Part shown: positions 20,905-32,411 of the stretch, piece after piece | How the letters are laid out: the number at the start of each line of letters is the position of its first letter | Position numbering within the stretch: the stretch's first letter is position 1 | Source: Lyophyllum atratum | Taxonomy: Eukaryota > Basidiomycota > Agaricomycetes > Agaricales > Lyophyllaceae | DNA length: 64,000 nucleotides | NCBI GenBank assembly: GCA_014905825.1 | Contig: JACGCN010000014.1 | Coordinates: 1 to 64,000 of the forward strand | Direction: 5' to 3' | The notes under the pieces: generated by a model | Database searches by the model: none | What the model saw: the letters and a program-made list of their open reading frames with translations, nothing else | What the model was told of the DNA's origin: nothing | Program-made: the position numbers and the translations under genes

Positions 20905-23900
20905 TCACCCCTGAAGCTGGTAGGCCGGAAGATTAACACCTTCCAGCAGCCCCGAATCTTGGACGAACGCGCTCCATCGTTCATCCAGTCTTGAGTCGCG
21001 CGCTGCTAGCCCTAGGTTCACAAGCTCAGAGTTCGGCTGACACATGTCAGCCTGAGACAGTGGCTGCTGTTGCTGTCCTGCGAAGTATGCATCTGGAGGG
21101 TAAAGATGTTGGTGGTCCTGCACGTAAGGATTGTAGTATGGCTGCGACTGGCTCGGCACGCCATGTTGTGGGACATAATATTGTGCTTCTCGCGGAGCCG
21201 TGCCAGAGGTATATTCAGCACCATGGTTTGGAGCTGATTGGTGGTGGAACTGTTGTCGAACGGCTCTTCCACCATTCCAATTATCGGTTGCATACACTAC
21301 AGCATCACCTTGATGCTTCCGCTCTGAATGCGCAGTAGGGCACGGCGGCGGCAGGGTAAAGGCCATGTTCCTTTCAAGACTGACTGTTGGCAGTTCTAGA
21401 TCAGACCCATCACTCACCGCCACCGCATGCGTTGAATATCGCTGCTGTGGTTGTGTGGGAGCAGAGTACGCAGTCACCGTTGAAGGCAGCAATGGCGTAG
21501 ACCCCACGGTGGTCGTTGGTAGCTTCTTGGCAGACACAAATCGCGTGTGTCCCGCGAAAATGGCAAGTTCGTCGTCTTCTGTGCCCTGCTGCTTTGTGAT
21601 CTCAAGACTCCATAAGGCACCCCCTGCTTCTGGAGAGATGCTGGTTTCGGCTTCCGCAGAGGCTTGGGCGTAGCGAGCTTTCGCTGCAAGCCTGAGCAGG
21701 ATTGGCTAAAAGAATATTGACATGTTGGATTGAATGAGATGGAAGAGACAGAAAGCGACTCCCACTTACGAGAGCTTTCTTCGCTCGGGCACTGTAGGCA
21801 GAAGCGTTGGAGAAAAGGGTGCACGCTTGCTCAAGCTCGACCATCGCAGATTCAGCCAGAGGCGACCGTGGCCCCCGAGTGACGATTGTACCAAACACCA
21901 CCTAGATGGGAAGTAGAATGAGCCTCGTGATCCATGGCAGGACGATAGGATATCATCGTTATGTAGATACTAAGATAATAAACGCAGTAGCCATGGAAGG
22001 GAGAGAACGATATTTATGGGGCATCGAAAAAAAGTGTGACGTACTGCAGCAGAAAAAGCAAATGACCACATTGGCCAAAAAAGCGTGCACGAGCTGGGCC
22101 AAACATTGAAGTGCTCACGCACGCTTCTAAGAATCGTGGTCGATGCACGACATGACGCCAGAAAGGAGGGCGTATATTCGCTTTTGAAAGGGTCCTCGGG
22201 ATGCTCAATAATGGCTTGCGCAAAGAAGGATCGGTGAATATACAGAAGGACTGCCAGGGATAAGTTCAGTATTCATGCAGAACGGTACTGCCAACAAGGT
22301 GACCGAAGCAATGAACTTATCCATGCAGAACGGTACTGCCAACAAGGTGACCGAAGCAATGAAGAAAACACCCACCCGACTCCTTGACATGACCCATAAC
22401 AAACCCCTCAAGCGATTCACACATCTCTGCTTCCCTCGGGGCTTCGCATTTGTTGCTCTTTCGGCTCTTGGCGCTACCACCACTGCACATGTCATCCAGT
22501 AAGGGGAAGTCGCGTATCTTACGGTCGAGCTCCATTATCGTAGCATAGCTCGGCGCCTCCGCCGTTAACGTGTGCGCAATGACTTCTGTTATACACTCTG
22601 AGGCAAAACGATATTGCCAGATGCAGACTACGTTTTCCACGTCAGCCATGGCCGCTCATGATTCACAAGACACTCACATGCTGATCCATCCGCTCCCACA
22701 CCTTCCTCGTCATGAGGATCTGGGAAGCCACAGTCGAGGTAGGCCAGCGCCAAGGTAGGCGGCCGACCAGTACTAAGGCTCTACTAGTATCAATCAGTTT
22801 CGATCAAATACAGATTGTATGATGCATCATGTTCGAAAGCAACAGCGAGATAGAGCGATAAAAATGGATAAATACACACCTGCCAGGTATCCATGAGGTA
22901 CACGTCCCAGAAGAGGGTGCGTCGTCGCTGTACTATCTTGGGCGAGAGGCCCCACCGCGCGCCGTCCCGATCTATTCCATACAGGATGCTTCTTGTAAGC
23001 TGATTCGCCCGCACGCGCAGCAGTAAAACATGTCACTCACGAAGGCCGATCTGCGGTACCAATCAGTATATCAACACACGATCTAGCACTAACGAAGGTT
23101 GAAGTTTAAGACATACAGTCTGAGCCAAGTGAGCCGCCAGGGTCGTAAGTCCCCACGTCATTTCCAGAGGTGCCTCGCTCCTCACAGCGCTTCCTCCCTT
23201 CACATTGTACATGCCCATGAGATACAACGTTTGAATTGTCGCAAGTGCAGGTTTCTCCAGCACCGGCTGGAGCGCCAGTGCAGCGCACGAAAGTTGATGG
23301 AAGTGTTCCCCAAGATCGAGGCTTGAGTATAGCTGGGTTATTTCGGCATCTAAATTGGTGAGGAGCTCATTTTTCAGATATGAGTCTAGGGGGGAATTTG
23401 TGCCATCCGTGGGCCGCATAATGGCCCCAATGGCGAAAACTATGAATAATAGCGCCAGACCGTGTGGGCCCGAATATTCCTCGCCCACATTCACACTCAG
23501 GCCAGTGTGAACGCCACCAGGGAACACCTTTTCGCCCGCGCCCATATTGCACCGTGACTCCTGTCGCTGGCAATTAGACAGCATGTCTGATAACTGCGCA
23601 CTTGAGACGCCGTGGAAGAGCCACAGCACGTGTGTAAGATAGGTGTCCACGAGCTCCCTCGCGACGGCCTGCGGTGGAAGATATGACTCGATGAGCTCTT
23701 GAACGGCGACTGGAGTGCCAAGAGGCGTGAAGGGGAATGAATGCGAGAAGAGAGCTGGGACCAAGCGTGTCTCTGTGGGGGGTGAGGGCGTAGAAAGGGG
23801 AGGATATCGGTAGATATTGGTAGAGGAGCTAGAGGAGTTGTTGGTGAAACGGTCAGGAGCATCGAGGTTTGCCTGAGGAAATGGATTAAGTATGTCAATT

Positions 23901-24855
23901 TGAACTCTAGGCAAGAGAGAGTTGTACCATCAAGAGACTCTGTGGCTCGCATGCTCGTGGTCAGCCTGCAAATAGCAGTGGACATGCATGAAACGAACAT
24001 ACCTCCGGTCCGCCCGTGGGTCCGTAGAATCGCGAAACTCCATCCGCCGATATAGACAGAGTCCCAAACGCATCTATCACGTCGGGAGACCCCTGCGAGG
24101 TGTTCTGCGCATCCTCAGGCAGAGTATGATCGGCGACTACGTCCTCACGCAGCAATGGGTGTGGCTCTGATGAGTGCTCGGCCTGGAGGCTGGCGAGCGC
24201 TGCTTCGAGCTTATGTATTCGACGGTTGAGGCCAGCTATACGAAGGTGGAGATGCTCTGTTGCTGCGAGGACGAAGCTGTGCAGTGGCCGTGAATGGATC
24301 GATTACACTGAAAGAGAGAGCAGCAGTACCGGGTGTCTTGACTAGTCGTAAAACTTCCTATTATGAAAGCCCGAGAATGAGGAACATCATCATTACGACC
24401 AACGGATAAGCATGACTCGCCGTTTGGGCAAAGCGCTACACAACCTCTCTTCTATTTCAGTCAAAAATTAAATGAGATATTTTGTTATCTAGAAGGAAGA
24501 ACTACCTGGCAAGACTGACAAGGAACGCGCCTATCACACTTTATTTTAAGCCTGTGGCGGAATGTTATTGCGGCGCTTTCTTCTTAGACCGACGGTCGCA
24601 TGCATACCTTCGACATTCAGCACAACTAATCTATGCTCACAGGACATAAGACCTCTCATATTCCTAGCATTTGTAGGGCGTTGCTTACCTCTCCTGCGTG
24701 GAGGGTATGAGTCGTAGCAGAGTACTATATCGACGGTGAAAGCGCTGCGTACCTCGATTCCGCTTCTCCTCGAGCTCCCTTGCTTGGCCGCCATCGTATC
24801 GGGGTTCAAAAATTTCCTTTCTATTGGAGCGTTTGATTTTGGGCTCTGGTGGCAT
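20905..24855 (-). CDS. Zn(II)2Cys6 fungal transcription factor
   Basis: Sixteen exons: 24753-24855, 24689-24693, 24608-24630, 24506-24551, 24421-24451, 24330-24357, 24003-24276, 23928-23939, 23117-23872, 23041-23050, 22880-22971, 22678-22780, 22376-22627, 22045-22250, 21770-21901 and 20905-21705 (957 aa). The zinc cluster is assembled from exons 3-5: Cys39, 42, 49, 55, 58 and 67 (CAECRRLKIKC, then CQSCQ). A coiled-coil linker follows (LHLRIAGLNRRIHKLEAAL). The fungal-specific TF middle homology domain spans roughly residues 220-600, with RTLFWDVYLMDTWQ, GRPPTLALAYLDC and LLYIHRSFFAQAI. A Gln/Tyr/Pro-rich tail may activate transcription. Exons of 5, 10 and 12 nt are required. Intron 5 uses a GC donor (G|GCGAGT). 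Intron 13 carries a 48-bp tandem duplication. Targets cannot be inferred. Confidence 0.9.
22274..22363. repeat. 48-bp tandem duplication inside an intron
   Basis: A 48-bp unit starting CATGCAGAACGGTACTGCC at 22274 is repeated at 22322, exact over the 42 nt of the second copy. It lies inside intron 13 of the Zn2Cys6 gene and lengthens it to 125 nt. Without one unit the intron would be 77 nt, nearer its neighbours. Confidence 0.92.
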
Positions 24856-25385
24856 CGTTGTGGTCGAGGAGTGCGAAGAAACCCTGTATCCATCGCACCG
24901 CAAGTGATCAGGTCACAGACGCGGAGTCCGGCTCGTGGCAAGCTCGTGGCTCGGCTACCAAATCGCCTAGACCCAATCTGGTAACTCACAACCAGTCCTA
25001 GGCATTTATCCTGCTTACAGCGAAGGACTTTTCTGAGGATTGGGACTTTCATGGTTTGAATTTGTCAGTGCAAATAAATACCATGCATGTGGGGCCGTGC
25101 CGATGAACGCCCCACCGGAATCCGTGAAAATGCAGGACGTGAATTATCACCGTGACTTACATACTCTGCAAGTGCTTCCCAACTTAATGCTCGACGTTCA
25201 ACGTTCTGGGAAAAAACAATGTACTGTCCGGGTACTGTATTTCTGATACACAGCCATGTACCGCGTAATTTTATATCCAGCCGACACAAATGAAAGGGAC
25301 CACTCAACAGACATACACCAAGCCAACACCAAGCGGACGTGACTCAAAGCCCGACCCGGAAATGAAGTTGCTCAGGCAACGCAAT
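24856..25385. promoter_or_regulatory. Upstream region of the Zn2Cys6 gene
   Basis: 530 nt between the TF start codon and the DUS3 stop. No gene. Presumed TF promoter plus DUS3 3' UTR. Confidence 0.4.
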
Positions 25386-28176
25386 TTATCCCTGACTCTC
25401 TTCTCCACCAGTCGCGTTGCTCTTATGTTTCGGCGTGAAGGTCCAGGATTCCGGAGCGGGACCCAAGAACATCTCGGTAATCTTCACCCAATCTTTGCTG
25501 TCGCCACTGGCGAGCAATGTCTCTGCATCAGATGGCACAATGTCAAGACCAGGGTCGCTGAAGAAAATAAATGTCTGATTGCTCACCCAGATCGTCGCGC
25601 CCGCGGAACGCCGGCGCTCTATCATTGATGCGCCCCGGGAGCTGCTCAAGGAGACCGATCGGCACATATCGATATTGGAACGAGAGTGCCTCGCACAGAT
25701 ATCGCCGTGTAGTATTGACGCCGGTGGTATCAGAACCGAAGTGGCTGCAAAGCCCCGTCAGATAAACATCGGAAGGATGAAAGCTGAGCAGCATTCTTAC
25801 TTTATGCCATATTCAGCGTACTAAACAGACAGACACCGACATCAGCACCCGTGCAATTCTCGAATCAGGGACACCTTACCGTCCTAATAAGGTCGAGACG
25901 TTCCCGTGCACTGATATCCCACTCCCGATGCTCCTTGACTTCAGTGAATATCCAGGGCTTGATCAGCGCTCCTCGACCAAGCATGACGCCGTCCACACCC
26001 GTTTTCTCAACATTCGACCAATAATCCTGTGCCGAGTAACAATCTCCTCCGCCAAATATTGGGATTGGGGGGACTCGAGACGCAACCTCAGCATCATATC
26101 CCAGAATTCACCGAGGCTGTAGACTCACGATCATCTTCGGCCTCTCGGGCACGGACAGCAGCAACACATTCCTTAATGTAATCCCAATCGGCTAGGCGGG
26201 TGTATCGCTGTTGTCGTGTTCGACCATGGAGCTGTCGAGTTACACTGCGTAAGTTTCCCATATGATTAATTGACATACAAGCCTTACCGTGATGCATCCA
26301 GCCCCCCATTCTGCGGCAGCCCGTGGCATGAGCTTATGTGCTGTATTCCGACCATCCTTCACTCCCGTCCTAAGCTTGACGGTGACCGGGATTTCACCAA
26401 GAGCTTTATTCATCCCAATCAGGATCTTTCCAAGCTTTCCGGCGGTGTCGAGAACTGTGTTGCAGGTCTTAGAGGAGTACTCACGAAGGGGGGTAAGGAA
26501 ACTCACGAGCCGAACCACTACCAGATTTGAAGACAAGATCAATGGGACAACCGCAGTTGACGTCGACGAAATCAACATTGCCACTACATTCCTTCGCGAT
26601 GACTTCGGCTGTGGGCACAAGGCTGGAGGGCTTGTTTCCTGCGACCTGGACCCCAAAGATGGATTCGGCAGGATGGCGTCTTACTAATGACCATTCCTCT
26701 TTTGAACCGGCAAGGAAAGAATTCGCAAGACCCACTGTAGATCGAAAGTCAATCTCTGATCAATGCACAGGGAAGGCTCTGAAGAAACGCACTTTCGCCA
26801 CAGGTGATGTCAGCGCCGTATTTAACGCAAAGGCGTCGAAATGGCTGAGAAAAACATCAATTACTGCTTAATTTCATTCTGGGCCGACATACCAAATTTC
26901 CGACGGTAGTGAGTGGTGCGAGGTCTATGAGGTGAGAAGATATCCGTCAGATGGATGAATCCCTCGAGGTGATGCCAACTCACAAGTTTTCCCAGACCAG
27001 TGCAGCCGCTTTTTTTCGGAGAATCGGACAGGCACATCGGGGGTATCTGCTTGAGACGCCAAGGATGGCTCTCCAGTGCGTTTTTCGACGACTTCCTCGA
27101 CCGCGGGCTTTGGCAACTCAACAGGGATCAATTTTCTTGGGGATTCAGTATCGACGTCCATTTCTTGATCCGGCTCGGCGACAATAACAGAGTTTTCATT
27201 TGGTATCGGCTTTGGCTTCTCCTCCGCCTCGTTCTGCGCTTGTAGCTCTTTGAGATACACGTCAGAAATAGGGAAAGGATACTGGTGATAGTCGTGTCAG
27301 CTATATTATGTCGGTCAAGAAACAACAATTTGGCACCTTTTTGGATCGCAACTGCTTCTGAATCTCTGGCCCAACGAAGTTGACTTCCTTCGATGACAAT
27401 GCCGCTCGCGCCTTCTTGTCTTCATCTCCTACCAATGCCAATTGACCACTTTCATCTGAGCGGACATGACCACCGAGGAATCGGCACTTAAAGCCATACC
27501 TTTCCCAAGTAGCTCGATCAACATCGACATGGTGAATTGACATTATAACATACCTGCATTCACCAGTTTCAGCAAACACAGGGCAAGTCGTACTCAAGTC
27601 TAGTGATTGATGCTCCGGATGAGGCTTGCCCAACTTCGGTAGATCGGGGACGAAAGGTGAGGTGTTCGATATCTCGGAAACCTCAGGTATCCGGAGATCT
27701 TGCGCTTTGGCAGCGAGATAAGCTGGAACGTCATGCGTGAAGCGGCATCTAGGTAACACGAAATAGGTACCTGCCTCCAAAACGATGAACAGGAAGGACT
27801 CACTCGGCAGCACCGTATTCGCACGTCGCACCGTTCGCAATTCTCCAGCACAAATCAAGCTCGTCTCTGACTTTGCCAAAGCGTCTCCCCTTATTCGCTC
27901 CCCTCTGTGCCTTCTTCTGCTCCTTGGTCATCTTTCCCCGGGTTGGGCCTCCCGACCTTGAGTCACGAGCGTCGCGGTCTCCGTTTCGAGTGTGGCCACG
28001 TGTGTTATCTGTCGTACCTTCCGCTGCGTCGTCATCTGGTGCGCCCGTGGTGTTGTGCACTGAGAGAAGATATCTTGAGTGGGTTGTCAAAAAGATATCC
28101 AAACAGCCACAGCGAATCGTAATGCTACGTGTACTTACTCTGCCTTGACGGGGGCTGTTCCAGCGGGGCAGGCCAT
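25386..28176 (-). CDS. DUS3: tRNA-dihydrouridine(47) synthase [NAD(P)+], DUS3
   Basis: Fourteen exons: 28139-28176, 27804-28073, 27554-27748, 27337-27499, 26984-27281, 26893-26924, 26793-26844, 26507-26734, 26288-26454, 26129-26231, 25880-26073, 25801-25820, 25587-25744 and 25386-25522 (684 aa). The N-terminus begins [18 protein letters not shown] zinc finger (CX8CX6CX3H) and a second one (CX7CX5CX3H, built across an intron) follow, as in eukaryotic DUS3. The FMN-binding TIM barrel starts at [15 protein letters not shown]. The catalytic Cys is C412 in NCGCPIDLV. Also present are [21 protein letters not shown] and [10 protein letters not shown]. The enzyme reduces U47 of tRNAs using FMN and NADPH. 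Length and order match the family. The protein looks complete and functional. Confidence 0.95.
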
Positions 28177-28572
28177 TTTCCTGATAATAACTGTGTCTTA
28201 GTGGCGTAGGGACGGTTATGGAAAGGTAGCACTTTGAAGACGGGACTGAAGTTTTGTGGCACTGGTTACGGTCAAATCTTATCGCCGGGCCGACGATCGT
28301 CGGCATTTGCCGAAATCACAACCTGCTACTCTGACGGTCTGACCTGCTGGCCGCGGCATCGATCAACGTTATCATGTTGAACAGAGAAACTGACAGCTTT
28401 CCCTTAGATTGCCCAACACCCTCGCATCCGAACAGGCTCTTATGTATTAGTTATATACGGATGCTTATCGACAAAGACTGCCGACTACTGGTCGCTGCCC
28501 CCACCACCATCGATCTAACCCACCACAACGTCCCCAACAAGGTCGCCAGAGGTGCCACACCAGCCAACCTCT
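28177..28572. promoter_or_regulatory. Divergent promoter region
   Basis: 396 bp between the start codons of DUS3 (minus) and the nucleoside transporter (plus). No specific element recognised. Confidence 0.45.
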
Positions 28573-30188
28573 ATGGCCATCGTGAAAGGAAGTCGGCGAG
28601 GCATCCATTCAAATATTCAGTGTGACGCCAATGATGAAGCAGATTCTCGGGACCTCACCCCTATCACAGCTGATCCACCACCGCATGTAGTGGAAGTTGA
28701 CGCACAAATTCGGTGGATCCATTTCATCCTTGGGTGCTCAGTACTCCTTCCTTGGAACGGTATGATTCACCTCACGCAAATCACAAGATCGGTCCTTCTA
28801 ACAGCAGCTCTTAAGCCATGATCACAGCCACACCCTTTTTCCTCTCTAGACTGGCAGGGTCTCCATTCGAATCGACGTTCAGCTCCTATCTGTCGACGAC
28901 TTTCACCGCTTCGCGCTTCATATTCTTGGCACGCGCAACTGCCATCTCAAGACGGGTAAGTGGGATGGACAAGCGTCCACGTTATCGCTACGAATATTTA
29001 TCATCTCTTCGGCATAGACTTCCCCATCACGTCAAATACGTGGTTGCATTTTTTGGCTATCAATTCTCACTCTCGTTTTGACTATCAGTACATTTCTCAA
29101 ACTTGCGCCGGGCCTCTTCTTCGTCTTCATTCTGGTTATCGGTGTTGCACAAGCTGCTCTCGACAGTCATCTTCAGACATCCGTCGTCGCTGTCGCCTCT
29201 CTTTTCGGTTCTCAGGCCGTGCAAGCCGTTATGTCTGGTCAAGCAGCGGTCGCGACTGCTGTTAGCGCCGTGCAGGTCTTGACCTCGTCTTTCTTTCTTT
29301 GGCGGACGACGCCGGAGGCTGCCGCGGGCGATTGATTGGTGGATCAGCTGAGCAAGCCTCTGCTCGCGTATTCTTCGCCCTCTCAACATTTTTCCTCGTC
29401 ATAAGCGCTTTGGCTCACAGCATGCTTGTTGAAAAACCCATCTACAAAGCCGTAGTAGCGCCTCTGGAACATGCACTGGTGCGGGATATGGGAAACGCTG
29501 ACGAGCGACGGTTACTTGCTTCTTCAACCGGACAAATTGACTTTATCAGCGAAAAAGCTCGTATTCTACGCGTCGCCAAGACGAATATCATTTATGAATT
29601 AGCTGCCGCCTATGTGTTCATAGTAACACTTGTACGTAGAACCCTACATTTCTTTAGGTCGTCGAAATTTGACCGTCGCCCACGGCTGTATTTCCTCCCA
29701 TCACGACTTCAGTGCTCCCAACAAACCCCGGCACGCATCCTCTCCTCTTCAATATGATCCATTTCCTGGTTTTCAATGTTGGAGATTTCCTCGGCCGATA
29801 CATATGTGCCTTCCCGAGGCTCTTGATTTGGTCGGCCAACTGGCTCCTGACGCTATCCCTTGCCCGCACATTCTTTATACTTCTGTTCCTGATGTGTAAT
29901 ATCCAACGGCCATCGTCAGGTCTCTCAACGCCTCCCATCATCAACTCCGACATTCTCTTCATGCTAATCCTCTTCGCGTTTGGGTTGTCGAACGGCTATG
30001 TCTCGAGCTTGTGCATGATGTCTGCACCGTCTCTAGTGCACAATCCCCGGTTGAAAGGCCGGAAGGATGATGTGGATGTTGCAGCTACTGTCGCGAACTT
30101 TTCGATCGCCGGTGGGCTTGCAATCGGGAGTGTAGCAAGCTTTGCGGTGAGGGCGGCAATCTGCGGATGTAACCCGTTCAGTTCCTAG
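28573..30188 (+). pseudogene. Equilibrative nucleoside transporter (SLC29/ENT) gene with two one-base lesions
   Basis: Recognisable exons are 28573-28759, 28816-28955, 29018-29631 and about 29685-30188. The protein starts with VDAQIRWIHFILGCSVLLPWN, the TM1 signature of ENT proteins, and contains the family blocks SAVQVL, ARVFFALSTFFLVI, YKAVVAPLEHAL, HFLVFNVGDFLGRY and LSNGYVSSLCMM, giving a normal ENT order of about 11 helices. Two lesions are visible. Near 29330 the frame shifts by one missing base (GAAAG-type loop between WRTTPEAAAG and GGSAEQASAR). At the third intron the expected acceptor before GCT GTA TTT reads CCCACG instead of CCCACAG, so the AG is lost. Restoring a base at each site would give a continuous family-like protein. 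Either the gene is decaying or the assembly has indel errors. Confidence 0.8.
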
Positions 30189-30629
30189 CGAACCCTTAGA
30201 CCTACAATTCCAGCTGCACTAAGTGTCATAGATGGTTGTATTATCTCTGGGTAGAAACCTAGTAATTCCATGGGCTGCATTCCCTAGATGACTCAGGCCT
30301 ACACATATAGGGCGAATGAGGGAAACGCTCGGCGTTTTTATGTCGAGGATACAGCATAGGAACATGCTACGAGTAGGATGCAATCGACCCGCGCCTCCTC
30401 TGAAGAAATTGATGTTTACATGACCGCTGCCTTGATGACGGAAACCCTCTCTTGCTTTCATCATGTTCGGGTAGTTCAAGAACGAAAGTGTTCGGCCGAC
30501 AGACTTTAGCTAGGGAATCTTAAACAAAAAGAATAGCCTGTAGTGATTATAGATTATATGACACAATAATTCGACAGGTCACATCTAGTTTCCGTGCTCA
30601 TATAGCCCGAGAAGCGGGTCTAAAACTAT
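30189..30629. other. Convergent intergenic spacer
   Basis: 3' flanks of the converging transporter and desaturase genes. A/T-rich around 30520-30600, fitting polyadenylation signals. No gene. Confidence 0.45.
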
Positions 30630-32411
30630 TTACTGCGCCTTGGTGTCGACTCGGTACTCATCAGCAGGCCTGCGGATGGCCATCCCCTTCTTATCGCGGT
30701 AAAACAGAACATCACCTGAGAGCGAAAGAATAAGTAATCGACACGAGGGGTAGGATTTCAAATCACATACCTTCATCTTCGACGAATTGGCACTTGTTGT
30801 AGTTGTCCCAGAGTGCCTTGAAAACAGGCGCATCGGAAGAAACGTAGTGCTCGCCAATGAAAGCCTTCAAGTGCTGAGTTGCCTCAGGCCCGTGATCTAA
30901 AACCAGACGTTAGTCTTTTCGTTCAGGTGTTTGATTTTTGCGGGTACGAACAGAAAGGCATCTTAGGGAAGAACTACAACGGACGTAAGCATATGCGCGG
31001 ATGTCAGGCGGATGTAGAGCTTACGTGGTGGATAACGTGGAAATGAGCGACATCATGCAAGAAGAAGCGTCCCTGCCAGCCCAAGAAAGGACGATCAACG
31101 GTGGCGGCAGCGCCACGCTGGAAGTTCCACTCCTTTCCGCGGTAGTGAGGCATGATGGGATCAGTATGATGGAGATAGGTGATCATGATGACTGTCAAAC
31201 GACGTTAGGATGTTTTCCATGGACCATTTCGATGACTTACACCAATGAGTGACCTCGAGCCAGGGGATGGCGTAGTACTTGATGACCTCAGAGGCACCCC
31301 AGAGTGCGCTTGCGTAACTAACACCCCAGACCATGAAGGCGATGCCGATGTTGGACATAATGACCGCATTGCGCTGAGCCTTAGTGAACAGAATGGAGTT
31401 GGCTGGTTGCGTACATCAGCAACGCGTTGCACTTATTCGTGGAAAATTACTCACGATCAAAGTGGTTGGTCCACTTGGGGTAGGTCTTCTGGCCAGAGAC
31501 GTTGAACACTAGAAAAAGTGTTAGAAACAGTCGACAATTTTCTTACATGACTCAAACCCACAGAGGTAAGCCGGGAATGCAAGAAGCTGTTGACGAATCA
31601 ACATGTAGAGAGTGTAAATCGGGGTGTCGCCCAAAAGCTCATCGTAGTCGAGTGGCTCGCCGTGACCCTCCTTCGGCTCCTTAGGGAGGCCGAGGTCAGA
31701 ACGGGTCTTGGGAACATACACTTCGTCGCGCTCCATAGAAGCGTGATTGCTGTGGTGGCGATGGTGAGAGATCTTCCAGCTGAAGTAAGGGGTCCAGAGG
31801 AAGGAGTGCGTGACCTGTACATGGCTTTAGAGCTATACAGAGAAATTGAACGACTAACTCACAAATCCGATGACATCGTTGACGATCTTGTGGTCGGAGA
31901 AAGCTCCATGTCCGCACTAGAGCGCGTATTAGAAAGAAAAGTAGTTTTATATAGCCTAGGGATGTTTACCTCATGTCCAATAACCCAGATACCAGTGAAG
32001 ATGAGACCTTGGAACCACCAGCTACAGGCAAGAGTGGTCAGATCCTGACGCCACCGTGAATCTTGAATGATTACTCACTAGACACACCAAGCACCCCAGC
32101 GGGCGACTTCAGCACCAACCGGGGTGAGAATCTCGCCAATGGAAGCTTGCTTGAAGAAAGGGTCTATGTACGTCGCCAAGGACCAGGCGGCAGCAGCCAG
32201 CAAGAGATCACGAGCGAGATACAGCAAGCCTCTAGGGGTGTCACGAATAAAATGGTGCGCTGGAATAGCAGCACGAATCTCCTTCAGAGACCTTGAGGTG
32301 TCCTGTTAGTCAAGGGAAGGTAATATAATCAACGAGAACGTACCATGGCATTGGTGTATAGGCAGGAAGATCATCTTCGTTGTATTTCTCGACGACGTTG
32401 GAGGCACCCAT
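30630..32411 (-). CDS. Delta-12 fatty acid desaturase (oleate to linoleate)
   Basis: Eleven exons: 32344-32411, 32079-32291, 31970-32021, 31863-31916, 31562-31814, 31455-31508, 31241-31402, 31025-31191, 30952-30973, 30771-30896 and 30630-30715 (418 aa). The three di-iron histidine boxes of membrane desaturases are present: HECGH at 110-114 (split by an intron after the Glu), HHRHH at 146-150 and HVIHH at 337-341. The context WVIGHECGHGAFSD, FSWKISHHRHHSN and FLHDVAHFHVIHH is that of ER delta-12 desaturases (FAD2/OLE2 type). Four membrane spans fit the hydrophobic stretches. It inserts the second double bond in oleoyl lipids, giving linoleate, the main fatty acid of mushrooms. The start at MGASNVVEKYNEDDLP matches the family, and the open frame upstream is taken as 5' UTR. 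Confidence 0.94.
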
